A DNA stretch of 64,000 nucleotides from Terebella lapidaria. Taxonomy: Eukaryota > Annelida > Polychaeta > Terebellida > Terebellidae. The stretch covers positions 2,294,001-2,358,000 of the forward strand of contig OX424562.1 in assembly GCA_949152475.1 (NCBI GenBank), given 5' to 3'. Both the position numbers and the translations under genes were made by a program. The first letter of the stretch is position 1. Every line of letters starts with the position of its first letter. Under the pieces are notes generated by a model. That model was given only the letters and a program-made list of their open reading frames with translations. It was not told the origin of the DNA and did not search any database. Shown piece after piece: positions 11,370 to 23,448 of the stretch.

Positions 11370-12230
11370 AGGCGGTTACACACCGAAGCCGCGCGACCGT
11401 TTACGGCGACGTCAACGTTTCTTGACGACCGTGTCAGTTTAGAAACGGTGCCGTTTTTTCTGTACACACCGAGTACTGATGTTTGTTTTTAGCACTCAGG
11501 CTTAAGTCATGTCCGTAAAAAATATGTACGTCCTCCACCTGCAATTCCAACACGCGGGCATAGGCTATTTGAAGTATTTTCTGATAAAAAAGGATGATGA
11601 AAAGGCCAATAGAGTTACAAGAAGGCACCAATTTCGGGCTATGTGCATCCTGATGAGTCCTTTGTATCCATCCACTAAACCACCTTGGTGTATATAGGCT
11701 GGTGCGGAAACTGAAAGAATACCCAGACAAATACTATTTTCGCATTTCAAAAGAGCAATTTGACGAAGTTTAATTTGGTTTTTACATTGTTTGTTATTGT
11801 TTACCACTTAATAAAACACAACTTTATTTATACATGACATATATACAAAAAAGACCCTAAGTAGTTTGGCCATCACCTTTGCATGACATTGTGCACGCAG
11901 TTGAAGTCCACAAAGGTCACAACAAACAACCCGTGATCTGGCGAACAGACCAGGCATTTGTCTCTGCATATATGTGGACAATTTATGGAACACATAGCGA
12001 TATTTTAACCTCTAGTGCATTTTTTCACTCATATGCGCTGGCGTTTCGGACGTAAGGCGTGGCAATTAGAACACTGTTCTATTTTTTGGAAAGCGGAGCG
12101 CTAGAACGGAATATGTGTGCACACTCCCCTTTGGAAAGCTGAGTTCTATCATAGCTCGCGCGGCGTTAAAAAACGGACAGCACAAAACTGTTCCGTAAAA
12201 CGGTCGCGCGGCTTCGGTGTGTAACCGCCT
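11370..12230. mobile_element. PIF/Harbinger-type DNA transposon remnant
   Basis: TIRs of about 39 bp begin AGGCGGTTACACACC and match at both ends apart from a single-base indel. The flanks are TAA at 11367-11369 and 12231-12233, the 3-bp target duplication expected for PIF/Harbinger. At 861 bp it is far too short to be autonomous. A fragment of transposase-like coding sequence remains inside (11666-11773). Confidence 0.75.
11666..11773 (+). pseudogene. Harbinger transposase N-terminal fragment
   Basis: A 35-codon open stretch starts IHPLN, continues GVYRLVRKLKEYPDKYYF and RISKEQFDEV, and then meets a stop. Harbinger transposases (DDE superfamily nucleases) have a comparable N-terminal segment, a W(I/V)HPLN block followed by an LV.EL...YF(R)MS...FD helix. 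It lies inside matching Harbinger-like TIRs, which supports the call. A stop lies three codons upstream and no catalytic DDE block remains. Confidence 0.55.
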
Positions 12231-12703
12231 TAACTTTCTGAAAGGGTCATGCTTCATTTCTATGGGTGTGAGTGTCCTGATAGGTAGGCTGGTGGTCGGG
12301 GTTAGGATCGGAATAAAGGACAAATGAAATACAGGCTTTTGGGCATTAAATTATAGTTTGTCATTGGATCTGTTACATTGTTCAGTGGTTTTTGATAAAG
12401 CCGTAATTAAATCATTCTCTTCAATAATATAGTATAGTTCATTGAAACCAAAGTTTAAGACGGAAATGTTACTCTTTTTACACCTGTCCCAGTTACGGAC
12501 AGAATAAAGGTCAAATGAAATAAAGGCTTTTCCATATTAACATACAGTTTGGCATTGGACTTGTGATATTGTTACAATTTTTTCATGATGCCGAAATAAA
12601 ATAAGGGTTTGTAGTATTTAACTATAGTTGAATTGAACCGAAAGTTAACCACGCAATAGTTACTAATAATTATTGTATACAGATTACGAATATTACGATG
12701 GAT

Positions 12704-13195
12704 TCAATGAAATTAATTCAGTGGACTAGTACTAATATTATTATAGGCTACCATAGCGTTCACACCAATGAAATTAATTCAGTGGACTAGTACTAATATT
12801 ATTATAGGCTACCATAGCATTCACACCAATGAAATTAATTCAGTGGACTAGTACTAATATTATTATAGGCTACCATAGCATTCACACCAATGAAATTAAT
12901 TCAGTGGACTAGTACTAATATTATTATAGGCTACCATAGCATTCACACCAATGAAATTAATTCAGTGGACTAGTACTAATATTATTATAGGCTACCATAG
13001 CATTCACACCAATGAAATTAATTCAGTGGACTAGTACTAATATTATTATAGGCTACCATAGCATTCACACCAATGAAATTAATTCAGTGGACTAGTACTA
13101 ATATTATTATAGGCTACCATAGCATTCACACCAATGAAATTAATTCAGTGGACTAGTACTAATATTATTATAGGCTACCATAGCGTTCACACCCG
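12704..13195. repeat. 61-bp minisatellite, eight near-identical copies
   Basis: GTGGACTAGTACTAATATTA recurs at 12721, 12782, 12843, 12904, 12965, 13026, 13087 and 13148, always 61 bp apart. The first and last units carry TAGCGTTCACAC, while all six internal units carry TAGCATTCACAC. Almost no other variation is visible, so amplification was recent. Confidence 0.95.
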
Positions 13196-13736
13196 GTATG
13201 GGCAATGATGTGGCACAGTCATTGAGCAAACTATAGTACCGCATCATAAATTTGTTTATTTTGTTGAGGTTTGTGTAGCGAACGTATATAATTATGGAGA
13301 ACAAAATTGGGCCAAGTACCGTACACTGCTCCTTAATACTACTCGTTCACTGAAAACATACCACTTAATCCGTTTCGCACGTTTTTAATCCTTATTGAAT
13401 ATAGAGGAAGACGCAGGATATGATACTTGGGCCCAAAATGATTGCATTTTGCACTTACGTTTGGTTGATTTTGTGAATCCGATGGGGGTGTGTGGGAAAC
13501 ACCCCCATTCTTGAACAAACATTAGTGATGGGGGGCGGTGGGACAGCCCCCATATCCGCATGTATATGCAGGTATTCGTGTAATTTTGATATAACAAGTT
13601 GTACATGTTATTTTGTTGTAACAAGTTGTACATATATACATATATTCCCCCCAAAAAAACTAGACCCCATTTTTTTACTCACACCCCATCAAACCATCGC
13701 CCTCTTTACTGTGAAGGGTAGGTGGGTAACACTATA

Positions 13737-13803
13737 TATAGTCTTCCTTTAAACCCCCATTCATATACCTATAACATGGTGTGGGGTCTAAAGGAAGACT
13801 AAT
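13737..13803. repeat. Hairpin module with GACCCCCA arms
   Basis: TAGTCTTCCTTTAAACCCCC at the left and GGTCTAAAGGAAGACTA at the right can pair almost fully. A different spacer (TATACCTATAACATGG) lies between. Confidence 0.7.
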
Positions 13804-13905
13804 ATATACAACCGCGAGCCTATTCGTCCTATACGGACCGTACCATGTTTAAACATAGCATGGAACCCAAGCAAATCACCTTTTTGTGTATAGGGAGATG
13901 ACTAA

Positions 13906-13977
13906 TACTAGTTTTCCCTTAGATCCCCATTGGTGTACCTCTAACATTGTAAGGGGGGTCTAAAGGAAGACTAATAT
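13906..13977. repeat. Hairpin module with GACCCCCA arms
   Basis: TAGTTTTCCCTTAGATCCCC and GGGGGTCTAAAGGAAGACTA form a diverged copy of the 13737 module. Confidence 0.65.
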
Positions 13978-14087
13978 AGAGCAACTGTGAGCCTATTCGT
14001 CCTTCACGGGCCGTGCCATGTTTCACACATAACATGGGACCCAAGCAAATGACCATTTCGTATAGTATACCTAATACTATACCTAAT

Positions 14088-14224
14088 ACTAGTCTTCGTT
14101 GAGACCCCCATTGCTATACCTGTAACATGGTATGGGGGTCTAAAGGAAGACTAATATATAGTCTTCCTTTAGACCCCCACACCTATACCTATATCATGTA
14201 TTGGGGGTTTAATCGAAGACTTTT
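14088..14224. repeat. Two adjacent hairpin modules
   Basis: Two GACCCCCA hairpins lie head to tail (14088-14155 and 14158-14222). The right arm of the second ends in GAAGACTT. They sit just inside the right boundary of the composite. Confidence 0.7.
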
Positions 14225-14294
14225 ATAAGACACCTACTATAATCTTCCTTGAAACCCCCAACGTTTTGGTGGGGGTCTAATGTAAGATAATGCC

Positions 14295-15495
14295 AGAAAA
14301 TCTTGTAGAAACGTACTCCGTAACATCTCCAAAACTATCTCTGACTTGTCTGCAGACATAATAATCCAATTGATCTTCACTTGACAGGAATAAGATCTGA
14401 CACACAGTATTACTGGTATTTGTGACTTCTTATCATGCTTATCTGTATCCTCAAATTCGCATTCTCTTCAATTTTTTACGGAGCTTGAAAGAAAGTAAAA
14501 AATGTATTTGTTAGGAGGCATAAAATGTTTCTTCAGTAATCTTGCTGCTTTGACATAATGATTTCAGTGAGTTTCAAATTAACCAAAAACCCACCTGATG
14601 TGACTGCCTATATGCCAATAATACAAACCATCTGCAAGGTTCATCTACTAGCATTCTGTCTGCATCGGTCAATTTTCATTATTCCTGCCGAATATTACCT
14701 CGAAAATTATCACATGGCCCTTTCTGTGCTGTGTATTGGGCCTTATGATGAAGTTCGTGTCCTCCACATTTTGAGGTGATATTGGCAGAAACTTATGGAT
14801 TTTGCCAGACATTTTCGACTCAACAAAGACAAGAAAACAGTTATTTTATATCTGCATTTGTATGCCGAACAGATGCACCTTTCTCACTGATTTCGTTGCG
14901 AATTTCTGAGGGAGGGTGTTCGAGTTTTTTTACATTACTACCATTCTGGGTGCTTTGTATCCCTTGATCCAATGCGTATCTTACTCGTATATGTTCAAGC
15001 TAATCGAGTGTAAACTTGGTCAGGACTGAGGTAACTGTGGATGGCACACAAAACAAAAGAAAAGCGGACCCAGTAGTGTCCTATGCTTCATTTATTAATC
15101 TGATCAAGCAAAGTTTGTTTGTAACCAATTTGTCTGAACCACGGGTAAGTTTGTAGTTGATTCGGGACAAATATTTTTCTACCAATACTAATTTGATGCA
15201 ACATCAAGTTTCCCATTATGCATATTCTGAACCAGAGTACAAATTTTGGCCTTTTTGGCCCCGAAATGGCGGCTTTGACTTTACAAAATTCCATTGTTTT
15301 CGTCTTTTAATGAAATATTCAATCGTTATCTGGCAATGGTTATAGCGACCGCGTTGTATTCAGGATTGTCAATTTATAATATTCATAAATTTGTTTTTTT
15401 TTCTCCATGTTTGCATTGGTCCTCATATATGAATGCTCCACAGTTGCACAGTTGTAGTGTGTATGAAAATAATTTTTCTTGTGAATAATCGTGGA
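14295..15495. other. No recognisable gene
   Basis: No domain, splice-bounded exon or repeat was identified. The short open frames look like chance. Confidence 0.4.
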
Positions 15496-15499
15496 CGAA

Positions 15500-15733
15500 A
15501 TAGACGCGGAATCAATACCCAGTATTAAGAATTCCGAGCAAACAGAACAGGGTCCGTTATCCAATCTCATAGTCCGGTGACAGAAAGTCATATCAGGCAT
15601 ACGAAGTGAGAGAAAACAAAAATGACAGGGAAACTCATGATCCCCCAAAAATGGCCATTAGGAGGTGAAATCAGGTGTTCCGGAAAGAGCATTTCCTGCC
15701 CCACTAGTGACACCCGTCATGACTTCCCCAAAA
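15500..15733 (-). mobile_element. 3' untranslated tail of the Penelope-like element
   Basis: This lies directly downstream (minus strand) of the RT stop codon. Parts recur at 1462-1553 (15500-15592 portion) and at 40765-41190, where GGAGGTGAAATCAGGTG and CATTTCCTGCCCCA are conserved beside another RT C terminus. That pairing shows the segment belongs to the element. Confidence 0.6.
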
Positions 15734-17255
15734 TTAACATGAAAATAGATCTAGTTGCATGGCAGACATGGGTGTGGCGTATTTATCAACCACATCATGA
15801 TGACGTCCATAGAATTTCTTAAACGCAGCTATAAGTCTTGGTATAACATATCCTTGTCGCAGCAGTTTAGAGACTAGCTGGGCACTTCGATAGAAAAAGT
15901 CCTCATATTTGCAACTATCTCTGGAAGAGCGTATAAGTTGAGTAACAAACACACCATATGCCGGTGACATAGGAATGTTGCTGCTTAGAAAAGGGAAATT
16001 GACTATGGAAAAATTGAAATCATCACGTTTGTCATAAAATCTAGTTGACAGGTTAGAATCATTATCAATCTCCAACCTCAGGTCTAGATAGTTGGAAAAA
16101 TTAGCGGAGTCTGTAGTATCCTTAATTTCAAGTTCCTTAGGATATATGACATCCAAATAATCACCAAACTTGGGATTACGTCATCTATGTATCGGAAAGT
16201 GAAATTAAAATTACATGTTAGTTTCTTAGAACCTCCTCGTTGTAAATGTTGCATGAAATCTGATTCATATGAGTATAAAAACAGGTCTGCCAATAATGAT
16301 GCACAGTTTGTACCCATTGGAATACCAATAGTTTGTTGAAATATTCGACCACCAAATTCCACAAAAATATTATCAATCAGAAAATATTTACCATTTCTAT
16401 TTTGTATGGGACATCAGAGTCGCCTTTAACAAAATAAGCAGTATTATATTTAACTACAACATAGTGGTACCGACGTTGTCGTATTTTAGAGGAAAATGAA
16501 TTATTGATTAGTTTTTTAAGCTGAGACTTCAGTTCAGAATGAGGTATAGTTGTGTACAAAGTGGAGAAATCAAATGTTTTGATAGACGTTACTTTTGAAA
16601 ATGTGTGAGCATGTAGATATTCCAATAAAGATTTGGAATTTTTTAATATCCACATTTGGTTTATACTACTTCTAGAATAGATGGTTTCAGAGTACTTTTG
16701 GAGACCCTGTTTAATTTTGGACAATATAACAGTTGATATTTTAGAAAGGGCTTTGGTAGAACATGATGCTGAACCTGAAATATATCTTTGTTTGTGTAGA
16801 TTTTTGTGCAACTTTGGGATCCAATATAAGTTTGGTAGATTAGAATCTTTACATGAGGTAGTAATACCAAACGAATGCAATACAGACACATGATTTGATA
16901 AGATATCCTGTTTGGGCACGGTAATGGCTTGGTATGTACTATAGGAATGAGTATTGTTGGCAATACCCAGTTCGTCAAACAGGCACTGTATATAGTATGC
17001 TTTACAAACAAAAACAACATTATTAGAAGCTTTATCTGCAGGGACAATAACGAACCTTTCTTGAAGTTTCAACAAACTATTAGTAACCACGGGATCATTG
17101 AAGACAGAGCTATATTTAGTACTAACTGACTTTGACAAAACATTATTGCGTTTGTTTACCAATGACCTAATCTGTTTGACCCATTCTGACAGAGAATCAG
17201 TTTCTGCCTTTTCTCGCTTTGTCCATTTCCTGGCATGCTCCTCAACTACATCCAT
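15734..17255 (-). pseudogene. Penelope-like element reverse transcriptase, frameshifted
   Basis: The reverse transcriptase is split over three frames on the minus strand (17255-16377, 16362-16084, 16156-15734). The order of motifs matches Penelope-like RTs: FVIVPADKASNNVVFV, YWIPKLHK, FDFSTLYTTIPH, GIPMGTNCASLLADLFLYSYE as the template-grip region, the catalytic RYIDD, then YDKRDDFNF and a C-terminal FYGRHHDVVDKY. The first break, near 16390, looks like a 1-bp loss. The second, just after RYIDDV near 16165, looks like a small deletion. No GIY-YIG endonuclease is visible after the RT or in the 230 bp of 3' tail, so this is either an endonuclease-lacking type or a 5'/3'-truncated copy. A pyrimidine-rich AG lies just upstream of the first ATG (about 17290) and could be a splice acceptor, since introns are known in this class. 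Not functional as it stands. Confidence 0.85.
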
Positions 17256-18030
17256 GATTAACTTAAAATTGTTAACTGAAAAAATATTCGATGAAGCCCT
17301 AAAAAAAAGAAGTCAAGGAGAACTGATCTTAAAAGACATTTACCACACAGAGGGTGCATTCACAGCTGTACAAAGATTGTTATACCGCCATGAATATAAT
17401 AAGACAAAATTGGAAGGTTATGAAATACTAAAATACAATCAAAATGAGGGTTCATTCATGAGAACATAATTCACAGTTATTATCATGATCAAGAATCAAA
17501 GCACCACAACAAGAGTGGGAGTGTGAGGAATTTGGAATTGATATTGGTCTGGAGAAGATCGGAATTTGTTGCATTTTGGATATTCGAAGTCCTTGATACC
17601 GATACCATTTTTATTTCGTTTCGCAAATATTATTTCATGTTTCGTATAATATACAAAATGCTGTAATTTATTTTGTATACAACTCTACCCAAGTGTAGCA
17701 CAAAACCTGATATGACTTTTCAATTTTTTTATTTATTTTTTGGAGAAAAAATATGGTTTGTGCCAAATGGAAACGTAAGATTTCAAATTAATTCGACCAT
17801 CTTAAACGAAGTTATGACCAAGAATCATATGAGGTTATATGTTGAACTGTCCTTTATATACAAAATAAGTAACTAAAAATGAAACAAATTTTCGCATATA
17901 CGAATTAATATTTGGCATAAGTGAATCATTAACCATTATGATATATTTATCATCATTGTGACATATTAATCATAATTATATATATTTATATGTGGTTGCT
18001 TATTTTTTGACAGTGAATATTATCATTAGA
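17256..18030. other. AT-rich flank of the Penelope-like element
   Basis: No conserved domain is seen. Part may be the element's 5' region, but no long terminal repeat matching the 3' tail was found. Confidence 0.35.
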
Positions 18031-18032
18031 CA

Positions 18033-18489
18033 TTAAGGTGGTCCGCTCCAAACAGTGAGGGGAGGGGGTCAAAGGGTTTTTCCAAATAAATGACTGTATT
18101 ATCAAAAAAGTCAAAATTTAAAAGTTATATCTTGAATATTATCTCTTCAAAATGACATATTTTATAGAGTAACTGATCAGCATCCTAAAAGTGAAAAGAA
18201 AATAGGGGGTCACCGTATCCATTCTCTTGGAAAAGAAGATGCAAGATGTGAATATGGGCAAAAAATTGTGTAAAAATACCATAAATTAAGTCATTTTAGT
18301 AAATGTTTGTGATTTTTTTTATCGAATATGTCGAAGAAACCAGCACGGTGACCCCCTATTTTCTTTTTCAGTATTAGAATGCTGATCAGTTACTCTATAA
18401 AATATGTTATTTTGAAGAGATAATATTCAAGATATAACTTTTAAATTTTGACTTTTCATTACCTCTATGTTTGTAGCGGACTACGTTAA
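18033..18489. mobile_element. TTAA-flanked palindromic MITE, copy B
   Basis: TTAA at 18033-18036 and 18486-18489 flank the inverted ends GGTGGTCCGCTCCAAACAG and CTGT/CATGTTTGTAGCGGACTACG. Arms of more than 150 bp (for example GTCAAAATTTAAAAGTTATA) repeat in reverse complement. Same family as 5618-6030. Confidence 0.75.
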
Positions 18490-18743
18490 ACACAGTTAAT
18501 TTTGTTATTGATCGAACTAGTTTCCAAATATTTCCACATCAACCTGACTATTGCATGTATGAGTCGTTTTCAGTGCGTAACAAACTTTAATTTCCTCCAC
18601 CTAGCAAACATTTGCAAATGTTCACATACACATTTGCTTCATTGAGCCGCTATTTTCTCCACGTTAGAAATATTTGCCCCATACTTGACATCTCGCAAAA
18701 ATCTGGTTTGTGTGTCATTTTTTTTCTTGCTCTATGTGTATTT

Positions 18744-18866
18744 ACAAAGTATTGGTCGGGCTTTGTTTCTATTGAAAAATGTTGTATTTTATGTTTGTTA
18801 TTGGAATCATCAAAATTTGGCTGTATAGGTGGTAATAGATTGATACTTACATTGCTAAACAATTAA
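18744..18866. repeat. 120-bp dispersed repeat, copy 1 of 3
   Basis: TATTGGTCGGGCTTTGTTTC through GGTGGTAATAGATTGATACT matches 33983-34122 and 34356-34494. Confidence 0.75.
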
Positions 18867-18869
18867 AAT

Positions 18870-20059
18870 GAATAAATTCCGTAGCAGTAATTCGTATTTC
18901 TAAAATAGTATGTCACATTGCTGGACTGCCATAATGTCTGGTGACATTTAGGGCACTTTCAGACGAATTGGAATAGCTGCTTTAAATAGGCTATGAATAC
19001 GCTCTTCGATCCAAAAGAATTTTCTCCCTTGTGTACTTTTGTTGTTTGCACCAAGCTTTATTTGGCAGTCGTGTGGAAATGACCACGGCTTGGATCCAAT
19101 GTATTCATGGCCATCAGATTCTGAATGTGGTTGGGAAATTTAAATGCTGGTCACATTGGTTTCACATTTGAACTAATACAATATTCAACATAATCGCATA
19201 TCAATATCACCATTTCATATTGTATCATAGTGTGATCAGATCACAAAACCTTTATCAAACTATGAAGCGACATTACATTTTGATATCATGCAGTGATACC
19301 GAGGCATTGTGACAAGAGTGTATGTTTTCACAAAGGTAGAAATGAAAAAAAGGCTCATTGATGAAAAATGTCAGACTTGGGCCTTTTATAGAACTTTCAT
19401 ATGGTATTATGAACTTCTTTCCTTGACGGCAACGAATGTATTATCAACATAATATGATTATGATGAGTCATTTGAAAATATGGAGTAAAATATTTTCTTC
19501 AATAGAAAGCACGACCAAATATCAACATCCAACAACATTCAACGTTATTTTTTACACCAAGGGTCGACAATGTGCTAACTTACTACTTACTACTGTAAAG
19601 TTCGGCGGGCGCCCGCTACAGGGCGTCCGGCACTACTCTACGGAACACTACAACCAGGTACAGTCAGCCCGGAACGAGTCCGGCCGTCATACACTACGAC
19701 ATAACACATGCATCTCACCAACTCCTTAACTTCAACATGCATATGGTAGATTTCACGTAAAGTGGTCATTTTATCTACTTCGAACACCAACTTTAAAACT
19801 TATGAATCTGTTCCCATTATTGATGTAGGTAGTTGGTAAAACATCTTATCCATCATTTTAGCATGCTATTGAAATAACTTATTGTCGGATCAAGCAGAAA
19901 ATCGATATTCAAATGACCCAGTGAACTGTGCTAAAGTAACAAATATTCGATAATAAAATGTAATGTTTTATGATTGGAAATTGACTCTCACCTAATACAC
20001 ACCCCATTTTGTTCACACAAGTGCTTTTCTACATGAAAAAATGATTAAAATCACACCCC
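18870..20059. other. No recognisable gene; one small GC-rich patch
   Basis: The patch at 19600-19700 contains the 12-bp palindrome GCGGGCGCCCGC. Nothing else is supportable. Confidence 0.4.
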
Positions 20060-20064
20060 AGTAT

Positions 20065-22870
20065 CACACCAGCGAAACCGACTAGCGGAACGCGCGTTCC
20101 CTCGATCAAAGATGGCGAGCGGTAGGTTTTGCTTCGATTTGTTTTGCCGAAGAACATGGAATATTTTGAGTTATTTGTTTGTTTTGTGTTGTATATAGAT
20201 GAAGCACATATTACTCCGGACAGCAGACATTATAAACAGGTTGTATGCCACTTAAAACGCATAAACAATCAATATTTCTTATCGCTGAAAACCCGCACTG
20301 ATTAACGGAACGCAATACAATGATTTACGGAAAGCGCCAGACAATTTATTTCCCGATGAACGGAACGCGCAAAACCATGTTGCATGAAATAAATGAATAA
20401 ACGAACATTCAAACGACTCCACAAATAGATGAAAATAGTGTTATGCACACGTGTGTTTCTTTCATAACATCGGAGAGGATTCCTTACTATAAAATTAGGA
20501 ACATTATGATGTTTTACTATCATTTCTCAATTTAGGAAATGTATCGTGTTCGAAGAACATTTCAACACGAATGCCAATTTTCTCCATGAAATATAAATAT
20601 TGCAGGCCTAAAATACCCAATAAAATTTGCCAGATTATGTAATATACTAGTATCAATAGTACAAGTATGCCCTCCCAAAAATTTTGTAGGTATTATTTAT
20701 TTTGTGTTTTTTTCTTGTTCGTTTTTGTTTTTGACGTTTTGCTGGTCATTTTTAAGCCGAAAAATTTCCACCTTTGGAAATTATTTTTTTAATCACTAGT
20801 GTCCCTATATGCCATATGTTTCGAAATGATATATGGTTTGTCATAAAATAACCAGAACGGTTTCCAGATCAGTACTGTAATGGTTGAAATTAGTATTATG
20901 AACATATTCACAGTCATTGTGGAATTTATGATCGATGTATTCGTTTCAGCTTTGAATTATAAGCTTTGACCTTGATTTATAAGTAAAAAGAATGATCTGC
21001 ACTGAAAATGTCCACATGCACAAAAAAAGTTATACCGATACAAAAATGTTTTATGGTTATCCATGATCTATTTAAAGTCATAGTAGCAAGGAACCATTAT
21101 ATGGTATTATTCCTATTCAGATAAAAATATTGTGGACATTTAGTGATAAAATTGGTAGTTCGCGGTAATTGGTAGTTAATAACTGCCACTTGTAATTGAG
21201 TATATTGAGCCAGTATTACATTGGCCTTCTCATGCCGATGAAAAAATAGCTTCGGCAGTTTCCGTAATCGTGACGTCATTTGAGGCAAAATGTGCTTTGA
21301 TGGCTGGTCAAAAACGAAAAATATGTAATTTGGTGGGCTGCTCAATTATGGAAAACCACTCCAAAATGCATTCGATTCAAAAGAAAACACGCTAATACTG
21401 GACATCTTGCAGCTAACCAAACCTCCGTTCCGGGTGAATAAATAGTACTGATTCTAAACATCAATACAAGAAATGCCATATTCCCGCCATCTCACCCGTT
21501 CACTTGTATTGTCAAACATATACCACGGGAATGAATAGGCGACATGCAGTTTACCTTGCTGGCTAAATGTACTTTCAGATCTGCCTCAACTGACGTCACC
21601 AACCACGTGACCCTTACTAAAATCGTGATCAAAACTTTCGGCAATTTACGGAAGGAGTGCCTATTTGATTCAATATCTCGAAACCCACTTATTGCATTTG
21701 TAAAATTCGTTCGAATTTATTGAAAACTATTTATGATAGACTAAATGAGAAGCACTTTCATCGGCATGCTACTAGGTCTTTTAGACATTTCATGACATTG
21801 TAATAGTGATATGAAAATGTGTGTAATTGCAGAAAAACCAACATGAGATATTACTGTCCACCAAGTACCGGTCGGTACGAATCAGTCAGCACCCTATTCC
21901 GCCACTATGTTGAAAAACATGAGAGCTGTAAATTTTCCTTACGACGATACCATGGAAAACTTATGTACGTTCATATAAAATGCCTTGTAGTCAGTTATAA
22001 TTGAAGGCCTATAGGCTATGCCTACTTAACATACTACACTCATCACAAAATCTTACCGATAATGGAATATAAATAATATTTCGCGCGTGGTTGAAATCAA
22101 GCACTTCCATTTAATAGTAATTGTCTCACTCCATTCCTCGGTGTATATCAAAGCACACTCTGGACATAATAGTCTGAATGTACATATCTGTTTGTAAAGT
22201 CCAGTTAAGATACTGTGAGGTGTGTGATACGGTATCAAGTAAACATAGATAACATAACAATGATGTATAGCATGATGAATTGCATACAGTGCGGCTCACC
22301 CTCTGAATTCCCAAACTATAAATGAAAAATACTCATTCATGCTCATGTCAGTGATGTTTGCATAGGACTACATAGGCCTGCATTTCATAGTCACGCACGG
22401 AACACCTCATTATTATATTTTTTTGTTAAATTTGACCATGTAATATAGGCCTACCAGGCCTAACACTGTCAACAGCTGCCATGTCTGAAATATATGAATA
22501 TACCCTCAACACTACAGTGAACAAACAAAGTTTGGAAAATATATTCTTAGCTGGAAATTTCATGTTCATGACTTCGCGTTCCGTAGGTCAATTCCTTGCG
22601 TTCCGTTGATCGTTTGAAAAGTTGATCTTCGCGTTCCGCTGATCTTCGTGTTTTCTTATCAGCTCATTTTCGACGCGATACACCCATACTACTATCTAAA
22701 GCAGGTGTTTTACCTGACTGACCAATCTATAGTTTTGGTTTATGTATAGATCACATGCAAATATCGCCCTAATTTGCTGCATCGGCCGGAAAATTTCTCG
22801 AAGCAAAGCCTACCGCTCGCCATCTTTGATCGAGGGAACGCGCGTTCCGTTAGTCGGTTTCGCTGGTGTG
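20065..22870. mobile_element. 2.8-kb DNA transposon, non-autonomous, 72-bp TIRs and 5-bp target duplication
   Basis: 20065-20136 and 22799-22870 are inverted copies with two mismatches. They start CACACCAGCGAAACCGACTA and contain the palindrome GGAACGCGCGTTCC. The flanks are AGTAT at 20060-20064 and 22871-22875. Subterminal CGGAACGC-type motifs occur at about 20086, 20307, 20327 and 20356 in one orientation and at 22577, 22600, 22629 and the right TIR in the other, as expected of transposase-binding arrays. No transposase is recognisable inside. A possible exon at 21833-21935 after TGTAATTGCAG encodes a weak C2H2-like pattern (YYC...LFRHYVEKH). A CAC terminus with a 5-bp duplication is compatible with Transib-like elements, but the terminal heptamer does not fit the family closely. 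Confidence 0.75.
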
Positions 22871-22875
22871 AGTAT

Positions 22876-23448
22876 ATAGATAATGATATAGAAATAAAAA
22901 AGTTCATGAATTTGGACAGAGTGGACAAACGATACCACAGTTTTTCGCGGTAAAACATTGGATTTATGTGCTGAAGGACATCCATACAATTTGTCAAGAA
23001 GACTAACATTATATTGTGTGTTTGATAAAATATTATTGTACTTCAGGCCACCTTTGGTTATTATTTGTTAAATGTATGTGAACCCTGCTACCGTAATATG
23101 TGGACATAAATGTTTACGTTAGCACTATTTTACGTTATCGATGAGACAGACATACCATTCGAATTACATGTTTTACTGCATAATGGGTTTGGAATATGAT
23201 CTGAAGTCACATGCATTATACAAAAAAGAGATTGGCGCTCAATGGATGATTGAGAAACAACGTTTCGCCGGAAATAAATGCAATATTAAGATACATATGA
23301 GTAGTGCTAATGTAACGCTCCGTAACATTACGTATTGGATTGATTTTATTTCCATAATTGCTTCAACAACACTAATGTACATGTTCTATCCTTCCACTAA
23401 TCAACAATTCTGGCGACCATGGAAAATCATTTATCACAACACATTCAA
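22876..23448. other. 3' flank of the DDE-OTU gene
   Basis: No separate gene is seen. A plus-strand open frame from 23141 to 23758 runs antisense to the last two exons of the minus-strand gene and is taken as chance. Confidence 0.4.

Larger units (their letters stand above)
10981..14294. mobile_element. Composite fold-back structure with 31-bp perfect inverted ends
   Basis: 10981-11011 begins GGCATTATCTTACATTAGAC and continues CCCCCACCAAAA. The exact reverse complement closes the block at 14264-14294. Immediately inside and scattered through both arms are hairpin modules of 50-70 bp built from TAGTCTTCCTTTARACCCCC and its complement. The block also holds a PIF/Harbinger remnant, a 61-bp minisatellite and a two-copy repeat (12310-12420 / 12500-12610). 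I cannot tell whether the whole block moved as a unit or whether two independent hairpin elements happen to bracket it. Confidence 0.5.

Noticed and set aside
15500..15733. GIY-YIG endonuclease downstream of the Penelope-like RT
   Set aside because: None of the frames in the tail shows GIY or YIG motifs; the tail is non-coding and shared with another copy.
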